Under the pieces are notes generated by a model. The model saw only the letters and a list, made by a program, of their open reading frames with translations, did not search any database and was not told the origin of the DNA. 64,000 bases of DNA, from contig CM056736.1 of NCBI GenBank assembly GCA_029844215.1, positions 25,791,501-25,855,500 of the forward strand, in the 5' to 3' direction. The position numbers and the translations under genes were made by a program. This stretch comes from Przewalskia tangutica (lineage: Eukaryota; Streptophyta; Magnoliopsida; Solanales; Solanaceae). Every line of letters starts with the position of its first letter. Position 1 is the first letter of the stretch. Shown here piece by piece: positions 23,036-34,080 of the stretch.

Positions 23036-24374
23036 TACCATTTATTCAAAAATACAAAAATATTTTATTCAAAAAGCATAAAAAATAAAAAAAAATACAA
23101 AAGAAGGCTCTTTTAAGTATCATTGTTTGATTTGGTTGATACCAACACAGTTAGGAGTGTGCATAGGAAAGAACGAGTAATAATCAGTATGGGTGGACTT
23201 CGTGGTAAACCATAGATTCTTTTGGTACCTCTCACGCACACTTGTAATGACATTCTTGCATGCTTCTAAGATAAGAACGAAACCAACCTCATCGTTTCAT
23301 GTGCATTGTGTGGTGAGTTTTATAATCAGTTCAGTTGCATTGCATTGTGATCTAGAACTTGGCCCGAATGTTTGTTGAGGCGAAATCCTGAGTAACACTC
23401 GGTGTGGGAAATGATCGTAGGCTTTCTTTGACCCGTTTGAGCCTTTTTCAGCCTACCAAATAACATTATCCGTAATACACCCCTTTTGAGCCTAAAACCT
23501 ATTCTTTTGACAACCGCATATTACACCTATACTCTTTCTAAGTGCATACGCACTATCCCTCTCTTGGCCCGACCTCCTTGAGCGCTTTGGAAATGTGCAA
23601 ATGACTAACGAAATTCTGCGTCGAAGTTTGCAAAGACAAAAGTTGTCAAAGTCCCAAAAGGGAAAAGAAAACACAAATGACGACTTCACAAAAGAAGAAA
23701 TCAAAAGCCCCGACATTATAAACAAAAAATGAATGAAATGAGAGAATAACTTTGGGAAAAGCGGGCTCCAAACGAAAAATTCAAAAGAAGTCAGTACAGA
23801 AAAACTGGGACAAAAAGAAAGCAGGTCAGCATTAAAGCACACAAATGTCAAGCACGGACATAGTCCAACGCTCGAGGAAGGATTAGTCACTTTTTACCCA
23901 AATGATATCCATCCCTTCCCCCAAACCTACATTACAAGCCCGTGACAAGCCCTACATGATCTTATACTGAGGGTTCTCACATTAGTGGATACTTACATGA
24001 CGGCCAAGCCTATGGTATCACAATTGCATGCATTGAACATCCTTTTGAGTGTGAGCGTACTTCTCTAAACGTCCCAAAATTCAAAATACTGGAATATATG
24101 TGAGAAATGGACTTTCTTTCAGTGAGGGCATTTGAAACGTGAGATTACGTATAGTTCGAAACATTGGTTGCAAGCAAGTGTGTCGATACTTCGGTGTCTG
24201 AGGTACCATTTGAAACTATAGGAATTACCCAGAAGTCAGTCTTGGTTAGACTGGAAGTGAATAACGGAATTCCTAAGCACAATACTAATTGTTGGCATCA
24301 ACCGAAGTCAGAACGTGATGCTGTCTTTCCACTTTTCAAAAAAAAATGCATATAAAACAATCATTTTTGTTTCA
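23036..24374 (+). other. non-coding internal region between motif copies
   Basis: No domain found. The minus-strand ORF at 23492-23890 is phenylalanine-rich and matches nothing I know. Around 23640-23880 the plus strand is purine-rich ('aaaagaagaaatc', 'gggaaaagaaaac'). Confidence 0.4.
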
Positions 24375-24375
24375 T

Positions 24376-24440
24376 GAACTACGTCTTGACCTGATTCCCT
24401 CAGCGGGATACGTAGACGGTCACATTGACTTCGGGCCACA
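24376..24440 (+). other. two-helix repeat motif, copy 3
   Basis: Outer helix CTACG (24379-24383) with CGTAG (24411-24415); inner helix TCCC (24396-24399) with GGGA (24405-24408), loop TCAGC. Followed by 'acggtcacattgacttcggg'. Confidence 0.6.
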
Positions 24441-24477
24441 TTGTTTGAAAAACACATAAAAATCATTTTTGCATCAC

Positions 24478-24542
24478 GAACTACGTCTTGACCTGATTCC
24501 CTCAGCGGGATACGTAGGCGACCTAAATCGGCTTCGGTCACA
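24478..24542 (+). other. two-helix repeat motif, copy 4
   Basis: Outer helix CTACG (24481-24485) with CGTAG (24513-24517); inner helix TCCC (24498-24501) with GGGA (24507-24510). It lies 102 bp after copy 3 and is nearly identical in its core. Followed by 'gcgacctaaatcggcttcgg'. Confidence 0.6.
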
Positions 24543-24839
24543 CCATTAGAAATCTTCCCATTGGCTCGTGTGCGACAAAATTTCCGCCAGAGTTAAGTCC
24601 TGCCCATGCACCCCGCATAATGAAAACTGAGACAATTTTGTGAAATGCACCATCATAATAAGGATTCCAAAAACAATCAGCAATCGCAGCATTCAGCGAG
24701 CACATAACATTCAACACGTCCGTGTAAGGACGAAATCTCAACATTTGCAGCATCACATCAATACAACCGCCATCACGTTTTACAGGATCTTCATATCAGC
24801 AAAGGCGGGAGCACAACAAAGCCCATGCGGGTTACAAAC

Positions 24840-25024
24840 GCACAACGTCTATGCAATGACGTTATCTCAACCCGGGCGAGTCACAAAGCAGGTACGTCCA
24901 TAAAATGACATCATTTCATTGCAAGCCTATGCAACAGCTTCATCTATGTTTTGTATATGCAACGACGAACATCTGCATCGCGTCTATGCAACGACGCCTT
25001 TTCATGTAAGCCTATGCAACGGCT
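24840..25024 (+). repeat. degenerate leading edge of the minisatellite
   Basis: Diverged units of the type 'gcgtctatgcaacgacg...cctatgcaac' that precede the regular array and share its 'cgtc-catgcaa-gacg' plan. Confidence 0.5.
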
Positions 25025-26945
25025 TCATCCATGTTTCGTCCATACAAGACGATAACGCCCACACAAGGCGTCATTTGCATCTCGTCCATACAAGACGACT
25101 ACGCCCATACAAGGCGTCATTTGCATTTCGTCCATACAAGACGACAACGCCCATACAAGACGTCATTTGCATTTCGTCCATACAAGACGATAACGCCCAT
25201 ACAAGGCGTCATTTGCATCTCGTCCATACAAGACGACGCCGCACAAGGCGTCATTTGCGTCTAAATCCATCTGAGCGACAACGCGCCACACAAGGCGTCA
25301 TTTGCATCTCGTCCATACAAGCATTTACAACGCCATACAAAACATCATTTGCATCGTCCATACAAAGCGATTTCGCCCATACAAGGCGTCATTTGCATCT
25401 CGTCCATCTGAGCGACAACGCCCATACAGGCGTCATTTGCATTTCGCCAAGGCATTTACAACGCTCATACAAGGCGTCATTTGCATTTCGTCCATACAAG
25501 ATGATAACGCCCATACAAGCGTCATTTGCATCTCGTCACAAGATGACGCGCACACAAGACGTCATTTGCATTTCGTCCATACAAGCGATAACGCCCATCT
25601 GAGTGTCATTTGCATCTCGTCCATACAAGACAATAACGCCCATACAAGACGTCATTTGCATTTCGTTCATACAAGCGACAACGCCCATACTGGCGTCATT
25701 TGCATTTCGTCCATCTGAGCGACAACGCCCATACAAGGCGTCATTTGCATCTCGTCCATCTGAAGCGATAACGCCATCTGGCGTCATTTGCATTTCGTCC
25801 ATCTGAAGCATTTACAACGCCCATATAAGGCGTCATTTGCATTTCGTCCATACAAGCTAAAACGCCCATCAGGCGTCATTTGCATTTCGTCCATACTGAG
25901 CGATAACGCCCATACAAGCGTCATTTGCATTCCGTCCATACAAAGCGATTCCGCCCATGGCGTCATTTGCATTCGTCCATCTGAGCGATAACGCCCATCT
26001 GGCGTCATTTGCATTCGTCAATACTGACGACAACGCCCATATAAGGCGTCATTTGCATTTCGTCCATCTGAAGCGATAACGCCCATACTGGCGTCATTTG
26101 CATTTCGTCCATATGAGCGATTCCGCCATACTGGCGTCATTTGAATTTCTCCATACAAGCGACAACGCTCATCTGGCGTCATTTGCATTTCGTCCATACA
26201 AGCGACAACGCCCATCTGGCGTCATTTGCATCTCGTCCATCTGAGCGATTCCGCCCATACAAGGCGTCATTTGCATCTCGCCCATCTGAGCGACAACGCC
26301 ATACAAGGCGTCATGTCTAAATCGCCCATACTGAGCGATAACGCCATACAAGGCGTCATTTGCATTTCGTCCATACAAGGCATACCGCGCCATACAAGGC
26401 ATCATCTGCATCTCGCCCATATAAGACGACAACGCCCATCTGGCGTCATTTGCATTTCGTCCATACAAGAGCGACAACGCCATACAAGGCGTCATTTTCA
26501 TTTCGTCCATACAAGCGACAACGCGCCCATCTGGCGTCATTTGCATCTCGTCCATACAAGACGACAACGCCCATAAAGGCGTCATCTGCATTCGTCCATA
26601 CAAGACGACCGCGCCCATACAAGCGACAACGCCATACTGGCGTCATCTGCATTTCGTCCATCTGAAGCGACAACGCCCATACAAGGCGTCATTTGCATTT
26701 CGTCCATACAAGACGATTCCGCCCATACAAGGCGTCATTTGCATTTCATCCATACAAGACGACAACGACCATACAATGCGTTATTTGCATCTCGTTCATA
26801 CAAGACGACAACGCCCATACAAGGCGTCATTTGCATCTCGTCCATACAAGACGACAACGCCCATACAAGGCGTCATTTGTATTTCATCCATACAAGACGA
26901 CAACGCCCACACAAGGCGTCATCTGCATCTCGCCTATACAAGACG
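25025..26945 (+). repeat. dual-hairpin minisatellite array, unit about 46 bp
   Basis: Roughly 40-45 units in direct orientation, head to tail. A full unit has two short dyads: CGTC-catacaa-GACG and ACGCC-catacaa-GGCGT, followed by 'catttgcat'. Many units are shortened, with loops 'catct' or 'catactg', yet most retain GGCGTCATTTGCAT. The array sits between the two-helix motifs and the 3' LTR, where Ogre/Tat elements are known to carry variable tandem repeats in their 3' untranslated region. Long ORFs on both strands repeat a short peptide pattern and are artefacts of the unit length. Confidence 0.9.
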
Positions 26946-27014
26946 GTGTATCATCACATCACTTCATCAACATCAATAAACACCATGTCTTTTCCAGCAC
27001 CATATCACCTGCAA

Positions 27015-27182
27015 CCCAGTGTCAATCACACTTCGACACTGGGACAAATTTTGAGTTTTGCGTCTGCCTGCTTTTATTTTCTAGCATTGCAGCAACCCAG
27101 TGTCTCATAATTCGACACTGGGACAAATTTTAAATCTGCATCAGCTTTGTCTTTTATCTTGACATCACAACGACCCAGTGTC
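27015..27182 (+). repeat. CCCAGTGTC/GACACTGGG hairpin repeat before the 3' LTR
   Basis: Two perfect 9-bp hairpins: 27015-27023 with 27035-27043 (11-nt loop) and 27096-27104 with 27114-27122 (9-nt loop). They sit in tandem units of about 80 bp. A third unit has only the left arm (27174-27182). 'gacaaatttt' follows each complete hairpin. Confidence 0.8.
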
Positions 27183-27302
27183 GGCTTTTGCCCATTCTTT
27201 TCTTGATCCTTGTTTTAATTCTGACGATGAGAACAAAATTGGCTACAAGTCAACGTCTTTGTCCGAACACTCTTTCATCGTCTTCGGTCATAGATGGACA
27301 AC

Positions 27303-28454
27303 TGTTGACACCCAATTTTGACCCATCTTTTAGTCATTTCTTGCAAATTTTAAGCATTTTAGGACACCGCATTTTATCACCATTTTTGACATTTTTGTAT
27401 ATTTTTTACCTAACATTCTATGTTGTTTTATTTTTGTAAATTGACATCATGTTTTTACTTTAATTAGGTATTAAACATTTTTAAATATTATGTTATTATT
27501 GTTGCACGATCATTTTATTTTACTAATTTTGCATCTCTTTAAATAATTAACTGACATCCCGTCTTTACTTTTAATCAGACATTAAATATTTGCTAAATAT
27601 TGTATTTTATTATTATTGCATCGGCATTTGCATTTTAATAATTTTGTATCTTTAAATAATTTTCTTTTAAATAATTAATCCATTTTGCATTTTTGCCAAA
27701 CCAGTCCAATCCGCCAAAAAAAACCGAAGCCCAAACTGAGGCCCAATACACCTTTCATCTTTTCCCTCCAATACTCAATACCCAATACCCAAAGCCCAAT
27801 ACCTAAAACCCTAAACCTAAATACCCCCTATAAATAAAACCTTACCCTCCAATTTAAAAGACCTTCAGGACCCTATTTCTACCCTAGTCGTCTACCCATC
27901 TATCTTTATCATTACCCAGTCGTGCCCCTCCCTTTAAACATCACTGCCGCACAACAAGAATGAGCCTTTTCGATTTTTTTAAAGGAGGCACACCCTACCC
28001 CTAATTAACATCAGCAGTTGCCCTCATCCCTGACACTCACCCACAGCCCATCCGTCTACCCTCTCTCACCTCAGCACCCCTCTCTCCCGGCGAACCCCTA
28101 CACAACCGACCACCACTGACCCGCCATTCCCGTCGACCCCTCTCCCCTTCAACCGCACACCCTTCTCTCCCGTCGCCACCATCCCGTCTCCCTCTCCATT
28201 ATCCCCTCCTTCACACACACACACACAGCGCACACAATAACTCACCACTCCCCTTACCGCCGCTGTCTGCTGCCTTTTCGTGTTGTTAACTCCGGCGATA
28301 ACACTGTTTGTATCTCTTTTGTTGGCTATGTTGGACTGATTTAACGTTATTTTCTGATCTTTATGTCTTAACAGAGTTCTTGGATATCTGTTGTTGGTAT
28401 ATTTGGTTGGAGACTGATTGATTTCTGTTTTGGTGATTCGCCGGAGTTCTAAAA
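27303..28454 (+). repeat. 3' LTR of the Ogre-like element, left part
   Basis: Begins TGTTGACACCC at 27303 and follows the 5' LTR with few differences (about 1% by eye, plus small indels near 27780 and 28170) until the nested insertion. The sequence just before 27303 is not purine-rich, so no polypurine tract is evident. Confidence 0.87.
28450..28454. other. target site duplication, Tekay-like element, left
   Basis: TAAAA inside the Ogre-like 3' LTR, repeated exactly at 37456-37460. Confidence 0.92.
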
Positions 28455-28873
28455 TGTTATACCCCGTATTTCCAGAGTATGTACGTGAGGGCGTACGTAC
28501 AAAAGTTTAAGCCTTAAAGTAGACTAAGGGACGAAATTTTGTGCACAACTAGCAAAAAGAATCGTTTTCCGACGAAACGTTTTCCAAACTTTGCGAAGGG
28601 AAAATTCCGGCTATGTCATTTATAATTTTTGCGGATTTTTCCGAGAGATGAAATATTTTGGACCAACGAGAGGGCGACACTTGGCCCTCAAGTGGACAGC
28701 AATCCATGGGCTCCATTGGCACGTTTTTTTAATATTTCATGCCTTAAACATTTGGTCAATGTTTGGCTAGATATTTTGTGTAGTAGATGAGCAAGTGGGG
28801 CCCACAAACACATGTCCTAATCTTCACCCTACACTTGCCCACCACTTGTCTTGATCTTGGCCATTGGTTGGCC

Positions 28874-28881
28874 TATAAATA
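28874..28881 (+). promoter_or_regulatory. TATA box in the Tekay-like 5' LTR
   Basis: TATAAATA in 'ttggcctataaatacccctcc', conserved at 34495-34502 and, in the related LTR, at 56147-56154. Confidence 0.6.
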
Positions 28882-30649
28882 CCCCTCCAATGCAAGACTA
28901 AATCTTCATCCACAAATTATTTTCCAAGTCTAAAAACTCTCTCCCCCTTAAGTGTAGAATTGGCCCAAGGCTCCTCCCCTGTGAGGCCTTGGCAGAGTAT
29001 ACCCCTCCCCTTGCCTAGTAGTTTTCGTAAAATACCCCCTTGGTAGAAAAGTATTCTCCAAGTATTGTTACTATTCCAAAATACCTTGGCCCAAATACCT
29101 TGTAGTATTCCAAGGTTACACCTATACTAAAAGCCCAGAAATACTATTATACTTCATTTAGCCACTAAACGAAACCCTAAGGAAATCTTCATAGCGAGTT
29201 GAAGTATTAAGAAGAAGTTGTGTAGAACTTCTAAGGGTTGTTTGGAGCGGGTTGGAGCACCCAGATTAGGAGCTAAACGTTGCTCATGACCGACATTTAA
29301 ATTTGGATAATTTTGGGCTTATCGAGGTAAATACTCTTGTTCTTCTATTGTAATTGGAAATTACATACTGTAGTTGTATAGAAGTGAGTATAAGATATAT
29401 AGAAGGATGGTATAAAAGAAGAGAATTGAATTGATATCACATCAGAAGAATATTAAAGAAGAAGACTGAAATGTACTTACATAGGACTGTATTTACAGTA
29501 GACTTGTGTAGTTTGGCGGGTAGGGTAGTGCTGCTCAATTTTCCGTAGAATAAGGAATCTGTATCTAGAATTATTCTGCAGAGTATTCTAGACGTTGATA
29601 GACTTGTATGACCGTTATAGGTTGAAGTACTGCAAGTAGCGTATTCTACTCGAAGGGTGGAAAGGGCTAGCGGATTCTGATGATTTGGAGCTATTTGCTT
29701 ATAGTCGATAATCGTCGCGGTATGTGATTCTTCCTATACTCTTGAGCATGATATTTTAAAAGTATATATATATATATATATAGTACGGTAGACGTACGTG
29801 TGTTAACTGAACGTAGTTTTACGGCAATGTCTTTTGACTTAAGCCTGAATAATAAGAATCTTGAAGTATTTCAAAAGAATTAAGAATTGTTTTCGAAAGA
29901 AGAGTAATACTTGGTTTTAAAAGCTTAAGAGTTATACTAGCTTTATGGGAAGTTAGGTATAACGACTTAAGAAAGATAAAAGAATGATTTATTGATTTTA
30001 GAAGTTAAGAGACTTAATCTTAAAAGATAAGAGACTTGACTTAATTGAATTGATATGAAAGTTGTTAAGAATTGTGACACCTCATTCGTGAGTAATAAGT
30101 ACTTGGTTTTTAAAGAATAATGTTTACTGATTTCGGAAATGAGAATAAGTAAGGAACTTGATTTCTAAAAGAGACTTGAGGAAATTGAAGAGTTTTTGGT
30201 TTAAAAGAAAGACATTGTTTTGTCTTAAATTGGTTTAAAACATAAAGTGTTATAACAACTTTATGTGAAGTTAGTTATAACGACCTTATGAAAACAAAAG
30301 AATGGTTTTATCAGTGGTTTTAAAGTGGTAACTTGACTTTAAAGGAGAAGTGTTTTGGTTTACTTAAAAATGTTAGTCACCCTATTTTTACAATACGGGC
30401 ATCGGGTGATCTTCGTAAAAGAAATGGATCTTTTAAAAAGAATTTAACGTATGTAGTACTTTGGGGTTAAAACCTGGACTTTCGCATAAAATGAAAGTAC
30501 CTTGGGTTGTGTGTAACTTGCCTATGTTTGCGTGTGATAGCCTTGTCGTGCTAGCATTGTATTTCTATACCACCGCGTCTCTCAATGGGGATCGATTTGT
30601 TATGATATTACTTGGGCGCACTGGTAGTGACGGAGAATTCCGCAGCACG

Positions 30650-31145
30650 CTCCGGTTGATAGTGTTATTCCATGGACTAGCTCTCCGAGGTTTCTTCGAT
30701 TCGGCCTTGGTATCCGGTGGCGGCTTCGTACTGCCCGTCTCGTGGTGATTCGGCCTTGGTACTGTAGTTAGCCCTCGCACTTGCCGTTCGGTTTAGTGGC
30801 GAAGTCTCGTGATCTGACGCGGTATCGGTAGTTAGCCTCAGTCTTGCCGGTCGACTACGTGACACGACGCGGTATCACGGTAGTCGGCTTCGTGCTTGCC
30901 CGTGACGCCGTGGTGGAGTCTCGTGATACGCATTGGTATCGGTAGTTAGCCTCGTACTTGCCGATCGATTACGTGACACGGCGCCGTATCGTAGTCGGCT
31001 TTCGTGCCGCCCGTATCAACTCGTGGTTTGATTGTATAGTATTGTTAGTACGGCTTTGGTATCGGTAGTTGGCTTTTCGACTTGCCCTGGTCGATTGATG
31101 AATCTGGCTTTGGTATCAGTGGTTAGCCCGTGACTTGCCTAAATG
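30650..31145 (+). repeat. GC-rich tandem repeat in the Tekay-like 5' LTR
   Basis: About eight imperfect units of 55-60 bp around 'ttggtatcggtagttagcc' and 'tcgtacttgccggtcgactacgtg'. The counterpart in the 3' LTR is at 36296-36760 and differs at many positions. Confidence 0.7.
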
Positions 31146-31847
31146 CGGTTTTATTTCGAGTAGGACTTGGTGTTTATATGTACTCCTTGGTGTTATTATA
31201 TCATAGACTGCCGGCAGTGAGGAAGGTATTCCACGGGCATGATTGATGTTGAGGGCGTGAGACCCATAGTTATATTTGAGTGATGACTTTGAGGGCGTGA
31301 GTCCCTGACTTACATGACTACTTATTTATTATGGACTGTAGTTTGGTTATCATATATGTCTCCTGCTTCATATAGACTGATATGATTTCATTTCTGATAT
31401 TTTCGATTTCATACTTGGTACTGTTATCGACCTCCTTGGGTGCGTTCTTCGCAGGTAGAGGAACACGATCGTTGATCCTCGCCATAGGATCACTGATTCG
31501 TGACGGGAAGCTCCGTTTCTCGGAGGCTTATCTTTTAGTATAGTCCTGTCACTGTAGGTACTTGTACATTCGAGGGTATGGCGAGCCACGTCTGTCATGT
31601 TGTATAAAAACTCTTAGAAGTGCATGAATCTTGTTGTGGCAGGGTTTGTAAAAAAGATTAAACTGTTCGGTTTGAAAGATTTGTATATATATTATTGAAA
31701 GGTGACCGTTTTGGTTATCTTGTTCTTATCATATATCTTGTTTCATTTTTTTTTAGTTTTTATTTCCGCTGATTTTCTCTGATGTTGTATCACTAGGGTG
31801 CCCGGGGTAAGGCACGATCCACGGGCGAGGATCCGTCGTGACAAAAG

Positions 31848-31858
31848 TGGTATCGAGC
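31848..31858 (+). other. primer binding site of the Tekay-like element
   Basis: TGGTATCGAGC lies four bases after the LTR, one base shorter than the initiator-Met site TGGTATCAGAGC. The same variant occurs at 61065-61075. Confidence 0.7.
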
Positions 31859-32040
31859 GATTAATCCTCGGAAAGTGTCTGAGCACCGTGTCTAGTAAGT
31901 CTTGATTATCGGTGTGTTGTGCACCATCTATAATCGAGAGGCTAAGAAATTTATGATTGGTTTCCATTCTTCTCATTACGAGATCGTGCCTTAGAGTCGT
32001 GTTATAAGTTGGACCCTCCGACGATTTCGTTTTTACGATT

Positions 32041-33281
32041 ATGCCTCGCGCAACCGGCCGGGCAGATGGGCAAGCGGCCGAAAGCTGGTAGGATCTGAGG
32101 AAATGCGGGGCGCAGCCGGTCATTACGAGATAGTGCTTGACGGCGAGTTTTGCGACGCCGCCACCTCGATAGAGTTTAGAGCGCGCGATGGCTGCGAGAC
32201 CACAAGACGGAGCCTCAGTCCCGGCTAGAGAATAAGAGATGGGGTACAAGGAGATGGCCCAGTTATTGGCCAGGATAGTAGCAAGGCACGAGGATAAGTT
32301 GGATGCAGCGATTTCGGTACCGGTAGTACCCGTAATGCACCCGAGAGCGGATAGTTTGAGACTGCGGGACTTTCTGAGTTGCAGCCCGCCAGTGTTTTAT
32401 GGATCAAGGCCTGAGGATGATCCGCGAGAGTTCATCGAGCGATTCTGATGGACCGTGAGTGATCAAGGCTTGGAGACCGAGTCGGTGGTCTTAGGTTCAC
32501 ATCGGTGCGTGATCTGCGATCGGCAGTTTGATTCGTGGGAGCTGTCGGGGAGCATGCGCCTCGGTATTTGGGACGAGTTCTCGGAGGCATTTCTTGCACA
32601 TTTCTTGCCTCGCGAGCGAGGAGGGCTCGGGTAAGCAATTTTTGGTATTGAGGCAGAGCGGGCGTCAGTTCGTGAGTACAATATGGAGTTCGACTCATTG
32701 GCTCGGTATGTCCCGCGTTAGTAGCGATATGGAGGGCGAGTGCACCGCTATGTCACATGGCTCGGCGATTATTTGGCGAGAGTTGCGCGGTGTAGCTCTT
32801 GGTAGGGCATAGACATTGCCGCGTGCGAGCTTATGCACTTAGGTGTGAGGCGGAGAGGTCGACGGAATGACGAAGATCAGCAAAAGAGGCGAGCAGCGAG
32901 GTCCTTCGATAACTTTCGAGCGGACCGCCTCAAAGAGCTAGTTATGTACCTCCGTCGATGCAGTGGTCCTCCGCGATCTTGGGACGTTTGGGATATTCCG
33001 GAGCAGGTCATGGCTCCCAGGTTTCAGGTTTTCAGGGGAGTAGGAATGCTCGCCAGATAAGGTCACCCTTGTCTCAGTGTGGCCGTTGTGGAAAACTTCA
33101 TAAGGGAGAATGTCGTACTAATTTGGGAGATTGTTATGCTTGCGGCCAACAGGGCCATTTGGCGAGAGACTGTCCGACCAGGGGTAGCACTGGTAGGATA
33201 GCACAGGCTACGAGATCAGTTGCGGGTTCTTCCCCTTCCATAGCATTGTGTATATTGTGGTTTAGAGACATGGTTAGTTGA
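32041..33281 (+). pseudogene. Tekay-like gag remnant with CCHC zinc knuckles
   Basis: A probable start ATG is at 32041 (MPRATGRADG). The segment 32239-32448 contains the capsid motif 'FLSCSPPVFYGSRPEDDPRE', stops at TGA 32446, and continues in the same frame with 'ETESVVLGSHR', 'FDSWEL' and 'EFSEAFLAHFLPRE' to a stop near 32632. A further ORF (32958-33281) has two cysteine clusters: CGRCGKLHKGEC and the classical CYACGQQGHLARDC knuckle. Gag proteins of this type package element RNA in cytoplasmic particles. Several stops and frameshifts separate the pieces. Confidence 0.82.
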
Positions 33282-34067
33282 AAGAATAAGTATGGGGACA
33301 GGAAAGGTATGAACCTTAGAATATTACACGTTGAGACCTTAGATGTAAGGCCGGCTTGAATAAAAGATTTTACGGTTAGTCTTTGTCAAATACTTGGTAT
33401 GCGTATAAATGTATTGTGGGATAATTCCATGGGTTGTGTAAGATGAAAGTGGTAGCCTTCAGGACTTGGATAGGTAAGATTGTTCCGAATCAAGGGAACA
33501 AGTGTTTGGCGCGATAGCGAGTCGGGTTGAATCTGGGTGCGGGTCAACCCGCGGCTTTGTGTGGTGAAGTCGGTTCGAGGTGGTCCCGGTGGTAGGATCA
33601 CGAGGGTGCTAGGCCCAAGTTTAGATGACCATCGTATGAGTTCGTGGATATGTTCGACCAGAATCGGATCGTGAAGGCCGGGAATGGCCTTAAAGAAGAT
33701 CGAGGCTAGTAAGATGACCAAGTTTGGAGGTAGTGGCTCCAGAAATTTTGGGAACTGAAGCGATGACTGAAGTATGGTCCGTATACTAGAAAGAGTTCAA
33801 GTGTTCGAGAAGATGCGACGAGTAAGGAAAGAAGTAAACATGTGCTGAGAGAATAAAAACGATCAGTACTTTGTGAAGTAAAGGTGCGATGGGAATATCT
33901 TTTAGACCGGGGGTGGAAGCTTTTGTAATGCTAGAAGTGATTCCTCGTTGACTTGGGTTAAGTAATTGCGCGTGTGTTATTTTGTGGCCAGGTGTGGCAT
34001 TGGCAACTTGTTAAGAGGAACTTATTGTTATCCGTCTTGAGAAGGAACATTCGGGACGAATGTTTCT
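33282..34067 (+). other. internal remnant where pol would begin
   Basis: No protease, reverse transcriptase or integrase motif was found in the three plus frames. The minus-strand ORF at 33386-33721 is not credible. Pol has been deleted here. Confidence 0.6.
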
Positions 34068-34080
34068 AAGGAGGGGAGAA
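34068..34080 (+). other. polypurine tract of the Tekay-like element
   Basis: AAGGAGGGGAGAA ends exactly at the 3' LTR. Confidence 0.88.

Larger units (their letters stand above)
28455..31843 (+). repeat. 5' LTR of the Tekay-like element
   Basis: 3389 bp. TATA box at 28874-28881, an AT dinucleotide run near 29763-29781, a GC-rich tandem repeat at 30650-31145, and the end 'gatccgtcgtgaca'. The ORF at 30461-30748 lies in the tandem part and has no domain. Confidence 0.9.

Noticed and set aside
23492..23890. Minus-strand ORF of 132 codons rich in Phe and Ser
   Set aside because: Complement of a purine-rich non-coding stretch of the Ogre-like element; no motif.
25025..26945. Resemblance to a CRISPR array (regularly spaced direct repeats)
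   Set aside because: Units are contiguous without unique spacers, contain two internal dyads, and lie inside a plant retroelement.
24919..27133. Many overlapping ORFs of 60-150 codons on both strands across the minisatellite
   Set aside because: They repeat one peptide pattern (for example 'RRHLHLVHT') because the tandem unit lacks stops; frames change with every shortened unit. No domain and no start context.
30461..30865. ORFs in the Tekay-like LTR tandem repeat (and the 36065-36477 counterparts)
   Set aside because: Located within the LTR, not conserved in frame between the two LTRs.
31743..32698. Minus-strand ORFs of 60-168 codons opposite gag
   Set aside because: Shadows of the gag region; no domain, while the plus strand shows capsid and zinc-knuckle motifs.
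33386..33721. Minus-strand ORF of 111 codons after the zinc knuckle
   Set aside because: No retroelement or host motif; in the decayed segment where pol is absent.
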